The notes beneath the pieces are model-generated. The model worked only from the letters and a program-made list of their open reading frames with translations. It was not told the origin of the DNA and made no database searches. 64,000 bases of DNA from Sciurus carolinensis (Eukaryota > Chordata > Mammalia > Rodentia > Sciuridae). The stretch covers positions 46,155,056 to 46,219,055 of the forward strand of contig NC_062219.1 of assembly GCF_902686445.1 (NCBI RefSeq). The letters run 5' to 3'. Every line of letters begins with the position of its first letter. Positions within the stretch are counted from its first letter, which is position 1. The position numbers and the translations under genes were made by a program. Shown in pieces: positions 11,984 through 21,170 of this stretch.

Positions 11984-12183
11984 CTTCCCTAAATTAAAAT
12001 TATGGAAACTTCAATTTTAAATTAAAAAAAAAAGAAAATCCTAAATCTAAGCATTTTATCCACACTTAATTTTTTAAATTTTCATTTTCATGCTCCCTCC
12101 CTCTCAAGAAGATGTGTAAACCTACAGTGTCACTTAAAGCCATCTTCTACTTATGAACTCTGGAGTCATCCAATTCTTAAAAT

Positions 12184-12186
<3 letters not shown>

Positions 12187-12225
<39 letters not shown>

Positions 12226-12239
12226 CGTGTGTGCGTGCA
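12187..12239 (+). repeat. (GT)n/(GC)n microsatellite
   Basis: About 16 GT units pass into a short GCGCGCGCG block and back to GTGTGTGCGTG. The alternating purine-pyrimidine sequence could adopt Z-DNA. It directly abuts the left end of the Tigger-type element. Confidence 0.95.
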
Positions 12240-12240
12240 C

Positions 12241-12560
12241 AGACTCATCCCTTGGTAACTGAACAAGATATTGGTTCCAGGACCCTTGTGGATACCAAAA
12301 TCCATAGATGCTTAAGTCCCTCATATAGAAAGGTATAGTATTTGCATATAACCTCTGCACATTCTTCTGTATACTTTAATACATTTATAGATTACTTATA
12401 ATACCTAGTGCAATGTAAATGTTATGTAAATAGTTATACTGTGTTGTTTGAATAATAATTAGAAAAAATATTTACTTATTCAGTTCAGAAGCAATTTTAT
12501 TTTCTGAAAATTTTCAACCTGCAGGTGTATATGGAACCCCCAAATGTAGAGGGATGACTT
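12241..12560. mobile_element. MER2-like Tigger (TcMar) DNA transposon
   Basis: The interior follows MER2: 'tattggttccaggacccttg', 'gataccaaaatccatagatg', 'tatagtatttgcatataacc' and 'attacttataatacctag'. The ends are diverged inverted repeats: left 'actcatccct', and right 'agggatgact', whose complement is 'agtcatccct'. It is a non-autonomous element with no transposase. Confidence 0.85.
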
Positions 12561-12616
12561 GTGGGTATATATGTGTATGTTATTTTATAACAGAGGAGCT
12601 GCTTATGACTTTGGTG

Positions 12617-12692
12617 GCCAACAGTGATAGTTGGAACTAGCCAATTCACGCTTATTTTGCCAGCAGAGATGGTTGGCACTAGCCAGTTCATG
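12617..12692 (+). repeat. 42-bp period tandem duplication (two copies)
   Basis: Copy 1 begins GCCAACAGTGATAGTTGG (12617-12650) and copy 2 begins GCCAGCAGAGATGGTTGG (12659-12692). They match at about 27 of 34 positions. In the minus-strand frame this shows as a repeated NWLVPTI motif, but the frame has no other sign of coding. Confidence 0.75.
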
Positions 12693-12960
12693 TCCCTTTT
12701 AATAAAATCTCTTATGATACATTGTAGAATATTGTAGACATATGTAGGGTCAAAGTTAGTGACTACAACTATGGACCTTCAGGGAATAAGACTGAAAGTT
12801 TATACTTACTGGTAAGCGGTTAGGACAAGTAAGCTGAGATATATGCTGCCTCCACTGACCCTGCTTCTGTTCACCCTTCTTGCTAAGAGAAGCCAGATTT
12901 CACTCAAACACCGGGCAGCTTCATCACCTATCTGCAATCCTGTTGGTCTAAAAATACCAA

Positions 12961-13075
12961 CTCCTGACCAGTATCAGCATCATCTGAAACTTGTGAGAAA
13001 TGCAAATTATTGACTCTCCCCTCTGAAATCAGAAACTGAATGTCGGGACCACGAATGTGTTTTAACAAGTCCTGA
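12961..13075 (+). mobile_element. MER5A-like hAT-Charlie fragment
   Basis: 'ctgaccagtatcagcatcat', 'gaaacttgtgagaaatgcaa' and 'gttttaacaagtcctgagaa' follow MER5A. It is a non-autonomous hAT relic. Confidence 0.65.
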
Positions 13076-13077
13076 GA

Positions 13078-13180
13078 ACCAGTAATTCTCAATCCAAGGC
13101 TATATATTAGAACCATCTGAAGAGCCTTAAAAAAGCACCATTGCTTAAGTTCTCCCTCCAGAAATTAGGATTTAATTTTT
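13078..13180 (+). mobile_element. MER5-like fragment, second copy
   Basis: 'ccagtaattctcaatccaag', 'tattagaaccatctgaagag' and 'ccttaaaaaagcaccattgc' match the start of a MER5-type element. It directly follows the previous fragment in the same orientation, so the pair may be two insertions or a rearranged one. Confidence 0.5.
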
Positions 13181-13427
13181 TTAGGTTGTGTATAAGCATT
13201 GATTAAAAACAAAAAAAGCAGAGCCAAGGATAAGAATCATTCTAATCCAACAAATGTTGATCAATGGATGTTGAATTCATTCTGTTTGCCAGGTAATGGT
13301 TTAAGCATAGTCATGGGATATAACCATGGTGAGATCATAGGAGATAGAGCAAGGAAGGAAAGTCAGGTATAGGAACAACAGGATTCTTCTGGAAATTTTT
13401 CTTTCATTTCAAAAAGGATTACAAGTA

Positions 13428-13557
13428 GGGCTGTAGTTGTGGCTCAGTGGTAGAGCACTTGCCTAGCATGCGTGAGGCCCTGGGTTCGAACCTCAGCACC
13501 ACAAAAAAATAAAATAAAGGTGTTGTGTCTGCCTACAACTAAAACAAACAAACAAAC
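13428..13557 (+). mobile_element. ID-type SINE with squirrel-type tail
   Basis: The core is well preserved: 'gtggctcagtggtagagcac', 'ttgcctagcatgcgtgaggc' and 'cctgggttcgaacctcagc'. After the first A-rich block a unique tail 'ggtgttgtgtctgcctacaa' leads to (AAAC)n. Imperfect TSDs flank it: AAAAAGGATTACAAGT just before and AAAAAGGACTATAAGT just after the tail. The A and B boxes look intact. Confidence 0.92.
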
Positions 13558-13574
13558 AAAAAAGGACTATAAGT

Positions 13575-14600
13575 CAGTGAATTGCTCCTTCTATCTTTGG
13601 ATGTTGTTCAGGACATGCTACTTGCAACCAAAGAGGGAGTCAAAATTGGGGCTCTAGAGTCATTAATCTCCTGAATTTAACATTTCTGAAACTGACTATA
13701 TAAAACCTTTAGTGACATAATAAAGGTTCTTATTAGGTTACTTTGGGCTGGGTGTACCAGTAAATAAAAGTATCCTAGCAGATACACTAACTGGTCTGAA
13801 TTTATTAATGCATTGTGTCTAATTTTGTGTTTCAGATTAATAAGCAGCTGATCTTTGGTATTTCCAAGGTTTCCAAATATAATGGCTTCAAGGAAAACAT
13901 TGAAACTGCTTTTGTATGGGAAGACTTCTAGTCACCATATTTCAATAATTTTTCTGTAAGAATAATGCGACTTAGTGGTGAAAAACGAGCATTTTTAGAT
14001 TAAAAATCTAAAATTCTGTATTTCCTTAAAACATCCTAGAATTACATGATTTTAAAATAATCTTGGAAAATTGAAAAAAAAATCAGTTGTGCTCTTCAGG
14101 CCTTGACTCTCATGCAAAATCTTAAATTATTTTAAAAATAAGCATTGCCATTCTATGCCATTGTATCTAAATGATTGATCTTCTGAGATGAAAACCCATT
14201 CTTCTGGTCTGGTTGCTCAAACTCAAAGCTACCAAGTAACATTAAACTTCCAGTAGGGTAAATGCCAGTTCATCTCCCTTACTGTCATTTTGTTTGCTTA
14301 TTTGTTTGCTTTTGCAAATTCCCCCTCAGTAAATGGAACTCATCCAAGTTGAGGAACTGGACCCTTCCTTACCTCTTTTCTCCCATCTCTCAAGAACAAG
14401 TGCCCTTGCTTGCCCAGTCTTTCACCTGTGGGGAGTTTTGTCCAGCTCCCTCTTAGCCTAAACTTTGTTCTACCAGTATCTCTCCATTTCCAACATTTAA
14501 GAGGCCCAAATCTTCCCAATGCCCTTAAAAGTTCTCATCTATTTACTATATACTGAATAATTCTGTTAAACTTCTGGAAAGAAATATCGATCATTGTGTT
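13575..14600. other. Unique AT-rich stretch
   Basis: No recognised repeat. A 64-codon frame (14262-14456) has no domain. Confidence 0.5.
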
Positions 14601-14602
14601 CA

Positions 14603-14910
14603 AGGCATGGTCCTGGACCAGCACCATCAGCATCATTTGGTGTGAGAGACAGACTAAAATCCCTGCCAACACCATGATTTTAGCCCACTGTGACTTGTGT
14701 TCACCTATGCCCTCCAAAGCAAATAAGTAATCTAAGTTGTTTTGAAACACTATTTTGTGATTTGTGATTTGTTACAACATAAGAGAAAATACACCTGAGA
14801 ACTTAGACAAAGTGCAAATTGTTGGGCCACACCCCAGATGTACTGAACCAAAAACTCAGGGATATGGTCCAACAAAGCCCTGGGGTGATTGTGATGCTTG
14901 CAGTAGCTTG
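14603..14910 (+). mobile_element. MER5A split by an MLT1-like fragment
   Basis: The left MER5A part reads 'ggtcctggaccagcaccatc' (to about 14645). The right part resumes at about 14791 with 'cctgagaacttagacaaag', 'gttgggccacaccccagatg' and 'ccctggggtgattgtgatgc'. The roughly 145 bases between resemble an MLT1 3' end ('agttgttttgaaacactatt' ... 'gtgatttgttacaacata'). The sequence order suggests that the MLT1 piece inserted into MER5A, but both are old. Confidence 0.5.
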
Positions 14911-15196
14911 GATGACACTTTCCTGTTTCTACTTTCTCACCTCCATTTCTCATCTTACTTCAATCCAATTTAATCCCCCATTACTACTCTTGTCTTTTTG
15001 CTTAGATGTGTTCTTGACATTGAAGAATGAAGATATGCTTTTTTGAAGATTCTATGAACTGGATGATATTTCAACTGAGTTGAGTAGTAAATAATTATTA
15101 GAAATAAGCCAAATCCTAATGCTACAAAAAAAGTACTTTCCCAAGATTAAATAAAAACATATTTCCAGTAGCTATATCACTTTGTACAAAAACATC

Positions 15197-15333
15197 AAGG
15201 GGTGCTTATTAAAGTGGATATTCTGGAACTCCCCCACCCCAAATTTCTCATTCAGTGTATCTTCATCTTGAATAAACACTCCAAGTGATTCTAATTCAGA
15301 TGTCCTAAGAATCATGCTTTGGTAACCACTACT
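15197..15333 (+). mobile_element. MER5A-like hAT-Charlie element
   Basis: 'aaggggtgcttattaaagtg', 'ccaagtgattctaattcaga' and 'atgctttggtaaccactact' follow the MER5A end-to-end layout. Confidence 0.65.
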
Positions 15334-16327
15334 CTATAAGGTATAATGAAAAGTAACATAAGTTAAATATTTTATTTTAGACTATAAACAAATGATTTGA
15401 ATAGTTATAAAATTATATGCAAGAGGAAAAATCTTCAATTATACTCATGTTCATCTATTTTCAAAATTATGCAAAATTGAGTAGTCCAAATCAACACATC
15501 ATTTTACATATCTAAGACAGTTGTGGTGATAAATCTTTACCTAAATTTTATGAAATTACTCTGCATTGTAACACTAAACCTCCATTACTTCTAATTAGCT
15601 GAAAAGTTTTAGTCAGTTTACATAGATCTTCATATAAAGAACCAGTTCAATCTTTGTTCAATAGCAATACTTTTTAGTTTCTTTACTTTGAATTCAAAAT
15701 GGCTTTTTTTTTTTTTTTTTTTTTTTTTTTGAGTACTGCATGACTTGGGCAAAGCAAGACAGTATAAATCAAACACCCACTAGCAGTAGAGGAAAAACAT
15801 CTACAAAATCAAGTTAAAAATTATTTCAGCCCTATCTCTGAATATCTCTTAACTTTGCAGAGAGCAGGTTACCAATTATTGGAATATGAGTTCATGTTAT
15901 TAACTTATTATACTGAACTAAAATAACGAAAAGCAGTATTTTTTTACCTTCTCAGCCTGTCTTCTGGGAAGTTCCATGTGATCAAATGAATGGATTCAGC
16001 ATTAACCTAGAAGCTGGAGGCACAGGATTTGACTCCTATTCTTTTGTACTCCATTACAAATCCCTAATGGAAGACCATGTAATAATTTAGGATTCTTCCC
16101 CAGAGTAAATCCAACTAATTCACATGACTGTCCTCACCACCTTCATCCCAAATTATCTAGATCAGTTGTGTGATTGTTCCCTTATATTTTAATTGGAAAC
16201 ATAACCTTGAATTGGTTTCCTGTGCTTTGGGTAATTCAATCATCATTATCTATATGGAGAAGCCAAGAAGTAGATACGGAGATGAAAATAAATTGATTGT
16301 AGTCCTTAACAGAGAAAAATGGCATGA
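15334..16327. other. Unique stretch with a poly-T run
   Basis: A 29-base T-run sits at 15703-15731 with no recognisable SINE core beside it. The rest is AT-rich and unassigned. Confidence 0.5.
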
Positions 16328-16866
16328 TGCTATGGTTTGGATATGAGGTGTCCCCCCCAAAAATCCTGTTAATGTGGGAATATTCAAAGGTAAAATGATT
16401 AAATTACCAGAGTTGTAACCAAATCCATCTATCCTAGTTTAAATGAACTGATAGGGTAATAACTGCACCAGGTAGGGTGTAGTGGGAGGAGGTAAGTCAC
16501 TGGGGGTGTGCCCTGGAAGGGTACATCTTCCCTGTGGCCCCTTCCCCCACTACCTCTGCTTCTTGACACCACAATGAGCTGAGCAGCTTTCCTCTGCTAG
16601 ACCCTTATCCCACGATGTGCTACCTTGGGCCCAGTTTAATGGAGTTGGCTATCTATGGACTGAGATCTCTGAAAAAAGCCCCAAATTAGACTTTCCCTCC
16701 TCTAAATTGTTCTTTTTTTTTTTTTTTTTTTTTTTTTTGTGGTGCTGGGATTGAACCCAGGGCCTTGTGCTTGTGAGGCAAGCACTCTACCAACTGAGCT
16801 ATATCCCCAGCCCTCTAAATTGTTCTTTTTGAGCATTCTGGTCAGCGATGCAAAGCTAACTAAACC
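16328..16866 (+). mobile_element. MaLR-type solo LTR
   Basis: The start 'tgctatggtttggatatgag' and 'gtgtccccccca', the middle 'gtaagtcactgggggtgtgc' and 'tatctatggactgagatctc', and the end 'ttctggtcagcgatgcaaag' follow ERVL-MaLR LTRs. It is interrupted by an ID SINE. No internal region adjoins it. Confidence 0.8.
16713..16812 (-). mobile_element. ID-type SINE nested in the MaLR LTR
   Basis: A poly-T run (about 26) leads into 'gtggtgctgggattgaaccc', 'ggccttgtgcttgtgaggc' and 'ccaactgagctatatcccc'. The 14-base TSD CCTCTAAATTGTTC is perfect (16699-16712 and 16812-16825, allowing one shared base). The duplicated host sequence belongs to the LTR, so the ID is younger than the LTR. Confidence 0.95.
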
Positions 16867-17425
16867 ATATAACTATAGACAACCAATTTGAATATGGCAT
16901 GATAAAGAACGTGATAATTTTCTCAGGGTGTTTATAAAGTTCAGAATACAAGTTCAGAATGCTGGCTTTATTATTTATTTATAGAATTAGTACTAAAATT
17001 TCTAAGCACCCTAGGTCTCTAGCAGGATCCAAGGGAATCTGACACTTCCTAATAGAAATGGCCACTACATACTCATGGGTCCACCAAAGTCCAATGTGGT
17101 TCATTCACATTTGACTTCAGACGTCTATCAACTTGCACAACAGACCAGAGCTCTTCAGCAGCAAGTTACCAAAATACGTGGGAAGCAAAGATGATGCTAT
17201 CATAGTGTACCTTGGTGGTGAACTTCAAATCTACCACCTAAAGCTAACATGCAAAAGTAATTTCCAATTTCTCAAGTTCCATTAACTTAAAATGATTAAG
17301 ACCTGCAAAGGAGCTGTGGGTTTGAGTCCTCCAATTCTGGTGGACCTTTCTTGACATCACTAATCATATCACTTCCTGTACATTATTACACCTTCACTTC
17401 AAGTAAGTCATAAAAAAGGAGTTAA
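16867..17425. other. Unique stretch
   Basis: No repeat family, open frame of note or motif recognised. Confidence 0.5.
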
Positions 17426-17633
17426 AGCTGAGTGGTGGCACATGCCTGTAATCCCAGCAACTTGAGACTCTGAGGCAGGAGGATCAAAAGTTAGAGGCCT
17501 GTCTCTGCAAGTTGAGAGACCCTCAGTAACTTAGCAAGACCGTGTCTCTAAATAAATTTAAAAAGTGATAGATGTAGCTCAGTGGTAAAGTGGCCCTGAG
17601 TTCAATCCCAAGTACAAAGAAAAAAAAAAAAAA
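17426..17633 (+). mobile_element. B1-dID composite SINE
   Basis: The B1 part reads 'agctgagtggtggcacatgc', 'ctgtaatcccagcaacttga' and 'ctctgaggcaggaggatc'. The linker 'tctctaaataaatttaaaaa' follows, then the ID part 'gatgtagctcagtggtaaag' and a terminal A-run. Confidence 0.9.
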
Positions 17634-18360
17634 GATGTTTTCAACAAAATTATTCCAGAATCACCAAGTTTTTTTCAAGCATTTGTTCAAAGTATTGAGT
17701 CTGATTCTTTAGAATGGAATCAACAATGCTAGCAGCATCTGTCTAGGATGAAGTTTAAAATGATTATGGTTATGCCACATAACTTCCTCACAAGAATCAG
17801 TCCTCATTGATTATTGAGAAGGAAGAATGACTTCACTGTACAAGAAAGCAGCACCAAGTTGAAAACAAAGCTTGGCATGGGGATGGATGTGGGTAGAGAA
17901 TGGCTTTTGACCCATATCTGAATTTCAGAAACAATCACCCTTTTATACAGCAAATAATTGAAAAGTATGTTAATAAAAATAAAGGAAATGAATACTTATT
18001 AACTATTTTCCTTCAGAGAATTTTTGACTATTTTTCTAGTTCCTTAACCTTAGAAAAGTTATAGAGATGAGTCCTGAGAGGCACCCAACTGAGGTGAAGA
18101 CAGTAGCATATATAGAAAGGAAAGAAAGGAAATCTTTCTGTTAGCTAATATATTCCTTTGTTTTCAAAATGTTCTATAATGGCTTAATGAATCTTACTCC
18201 ATTGTAAATTCATAGGGAAAATAATTCAGGATGTTTCTTTGGACAAATGGTGACAAATTAAATATAAAAATTTATGGGAAAGTATAAATTATGCAAGAAA
18301 ATTTATGGAAAGTCTCCTCCTCCCTGAGTATTGACTGTAACTCTTTAGTCTGCTCATGAC
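17634..18360. other. Unique AT-rich stretch
   Basis: Nothing recognised apart from a short (GAAAG)n-like run near 18115-18130. Confidence 0.5.
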
Positions 18361-18784
18361 CACATGACATCAAAATTTAGCTGCTCTTAATATAAGAGAA
18401 AAAAGTTGGTGGGGGGAACCCAAATACCATAAGATATAGGGAAGATCAGTAGAACAGAAGGAGGAAAAGATAGGGAGGGAGGGGGGGAGGGACAGGAAAG
18501 GGGAGGAAATACTGAATAAATTTAACAAAATCACATTGTAGGCATACATAATTATACCCCAAGGAATTTCACCTTTATGTATACGTATAAAGCACCAAAA
18601 ATAAATGAGTGACAGGAAAATTGAAGTAGACAAAGGATAGAATGAGGGAGGGGGAGGGAAAGCAGGGCCGAGGGGACAGTGACTGAAATGCAGTAAATCG
18701 AATTCCCTGCATGTATGATTTGTCAAAATGAACCCAACTTCCATCTGTAAACATAATGCTCTGATTTAAAACAGGAAAAAAATA
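18361..18784 (+). mobile_element. Squirrel-type L1 3'UTR
   Basis: A G-rich polypurine tract (18473-18505, and again 18645-18676) is followed by 'ggggacagtgactgaaatgc' and 'gcatgtatgatttgtcaaaa', then an A-rich end. This layout is typical of L1 3'UTRs in squirrels. The minus-strand 124-codon frame (18370-18744) is the complement of this polypurine sequence (rich in Ser, Pro, Phe and Leu) and not a gene. Confidence 0.7.
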
Positions 18785-20299
18785 AAATAGCTAAAAGAAT
18801 CCAGCTGTTCTTTTTTATAATATAAACATGAGATATGGAAAAACTATATGACACATCCCAAAATCCTACATCAGATGATAAATAAAATGCCTTTAAAAAA
18901 ACCAAATAGTCCTCAACCCCTAAAACAAATTCTTTCTTGCTTTAATTCTTTGTTGAAGAATATTAAGGAAAGACTCAACTATTTTAGTATAACTTAGAGT
19001 TGGTGGGTTTTCTTTCTCACTTATTATTCACTTATACGAATATCATACTCAACTTCTTCCTTAAAGTCAGAATATCTCTTATGTGATTTTTTATGAGGCA
19101 AAATTTTTTTCAATGTTTGATATAATTTCATGTAGACCTGTTTCATTTAAATCATTTTTCATGTATTCAAAAATCTCATTTTTATTTCTTATTAGAAATT
19201 CTTAAAAGTGCAAGGACTCTATCATTATTTTTTAAAGATACATTTTGCTTGGCTTACTGTAGACTACTTAGCATTTTCTTGGGGAAATAACGTGAAAGAA
19301 ATGCAAATTAAAGACATTTCATAATCCCATTTAAACTCATGTCTTTTTAGATCTCATTTTCAGAATAACCTCAGAATATAATAGCCAATCAGTCCTCAGT
19401 TAACATTTACAATAGGTTTGCTCTCTTATCTTCAAAGGTCCTTTTAACTGAGGGTTGAACACCTTCCCCAAATGACAGTTTTCAAGGCAATCATTGGTAG
19501 GACACACAGTCATCAAAAGACACCAAGAATGTTGTATATATGGATTCTTTACCTCTAGTCACCTTTTTTAAAAGTGGAAAAGAAATATTAGTGGAATATG
19601 AGTAAAATTACAGTTTAATATGGTTTAAATTATGGAATGAAGACCCAATCATTCATACAGTTAACAACAAAAAGCTACCAAGCATATGATATACACATAA
19701 CTGTACTAGGTATATATATAGTCCATACATGTAAGTTGTACCTGTATCTATCAAATCTTTGTTATATCTAATAAGTCTTAGAATCATGTGTCCAGTTTTG
19801 TATGAAAACATTGGTTTGAAGCTATCAAGTAAACAATCTTTAGTTTATTCTTGTTTTCTAATTCAGAAGAAAAAGCGAAAATCCATCAAGAAAAAGCAAT
19901 TTTGAAGAGATAGGAATTGAGGCCAAATAGGTTGTACAATCTATTTCCTCTAAAAATAACCAACAGAAGGTCTGGCAGCCTGTCTTGGTTATCAGCAGCT
20001 TCCCTTCATTAAATCTAATTGCTATGCGGAGACCATTTCAATTGATGCATGTAAAAAGCAATTTCATGTCCATGATGGTGGCCCCCAGCCTCTCTAGGGA
20101 GTAGATGGTCTATTCTGCTGTTTTATGTTCTCCGTAGTATGGGATTGAAACTACTTATGATTGTCCATTCTGTGTCACTTGACCTGAAATTGTGTATAAG
20201 TTTAATCAATATGATTCACAGTATATTTGACATTTGGAGACATAACAATTACTAGAGACAGAAAAAGAGAATGAGAACGAATGAATGAATGGGTGTCCA
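18785..20299. other. Unique AT-rich stretch
   Basis: No recognised repeat or gene. The part at 19960-20110 is less AT-biased and contains homeodomain/POU-like words (TAATTG, ATGCAT, CAATTGA). It is discussed as a possible regulatory element. Confidence 0.45.
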
Positions 20300-20500
20300 G
20301 GTTACAATGCCTGAGCCTGGGTTTTAGGTTTTAGGATGTCACCGAGTGATTTCAACCTGGCCTATTCTTTTAATTTCTGTGCAACCAAGAACAAGCTACT
20401 TAATTTCCCTGACCCTCAGTGTCACATCTTTTCCAAATGTGGAAAAGAGCACTGACCTTGTTGTGAAGACTAAATGAATCAATGCACCTTAGCTATTCTA
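20300..20500 (+). mobile_element. MIR SINE
   Basis: 'tgtgcaaccaagaacaagct', 'acttaatttccctgaccctc', 'agtgtcacatcttttcc' and 'ttgttgtgaagactaaatga' follow the MIR core and 3' part in forward orientation. Confidence 0.7.
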
Positions 20501-21086
20501 TTGTCTCCATTCTCCTAAACATCCTCCACTGAAGTTGACAAAATGATATAAAAGTACATCCAGTTTCACAAAAATGTAGTCCTTTTATGATTTATTCATT
20601 CATCCATTTCATTTTTTCTGATTTTATACTCCTTAATCTTCTCTTTCTTATAAAAGAGACCATATATCATCAAGTGAGCTTAATACTCGAGGTTTGGTGA
20701 ATGTTTTAGGCAAATCTAGGCAACAACTAATACCAGCAACTACAAAATAACAAATACAGCAAGAATAGGTATCCTTTGTTTAATAGACAATGTAAATCAT
20801 TTTTAAAAAATAGATAAGTTTCTGTATAATAGATCTTGATTTAATAAATCATTTAAAAGAGAATAGAATCAGACTTATATTTAAATCTTTTGTAAATATA
20901 CTATTAATTATAATTGGAATTACAGCTGTATTTTTAAAATGATGACATCATATGTAAACTCAGATTTACATTCACCAGGACTGAAAACTCATCATATATG
21001 GTCAAATCCATTAAGAACTACCCATCTGTGTGCACACTGTCAAAAACAATACTTTGTAGATTAAGATGTTCTAATAATCATCATTC
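20501..21086. other. Unique AT-rich stretch
   Basis: Nothing recognised. Confidence 0.45.
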
Positions 21087-21170
21087 TTTTTTTTTTTTTT
21101 TTTTTTTTTTTGTGGTGCTAGGGATCAAACCCAGGGCCTTGCATTCTACCACTGAGCTACATCCAAGCTC
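21087..21170 (-). mobile_element. ID-type SINE with internal deletion
   Basis: A run of about 25 T leads to 'gtggtgctagggatcaaacc' and 'ccagggccttgcattctacc'. The 'tgcatgcaaggcaagc' part of the core is missing, so this copy lost about 15-20 bases. It ends at 'gagctacatccaagctc'. Confidence 0.85.

Noticed and set aside
12617..12692. CRISPR-like repeats
   Set aside because: Only two copies, diverged, in a vertebrate genome context; no array.
13428..13500. ID core as a functional tRNA gene
   Set aside because: ID SINEs descend from tRNA-Ala and keep box-like motifs, but the cloverleaf is not complete and the element has an A-rich tail and TSDs.
15703..15731. Poly-T run as the tail of a processed pseudogene
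   Set aside because: No gene-like sequence or target duplication is found to its right.
18370..18744. 124-codon minus-strand frame
   Set aside because: It is the complement of the polypurine L1 3'UTR; the Pro/Ser-rich stretch comes directly from the G-rich tract.
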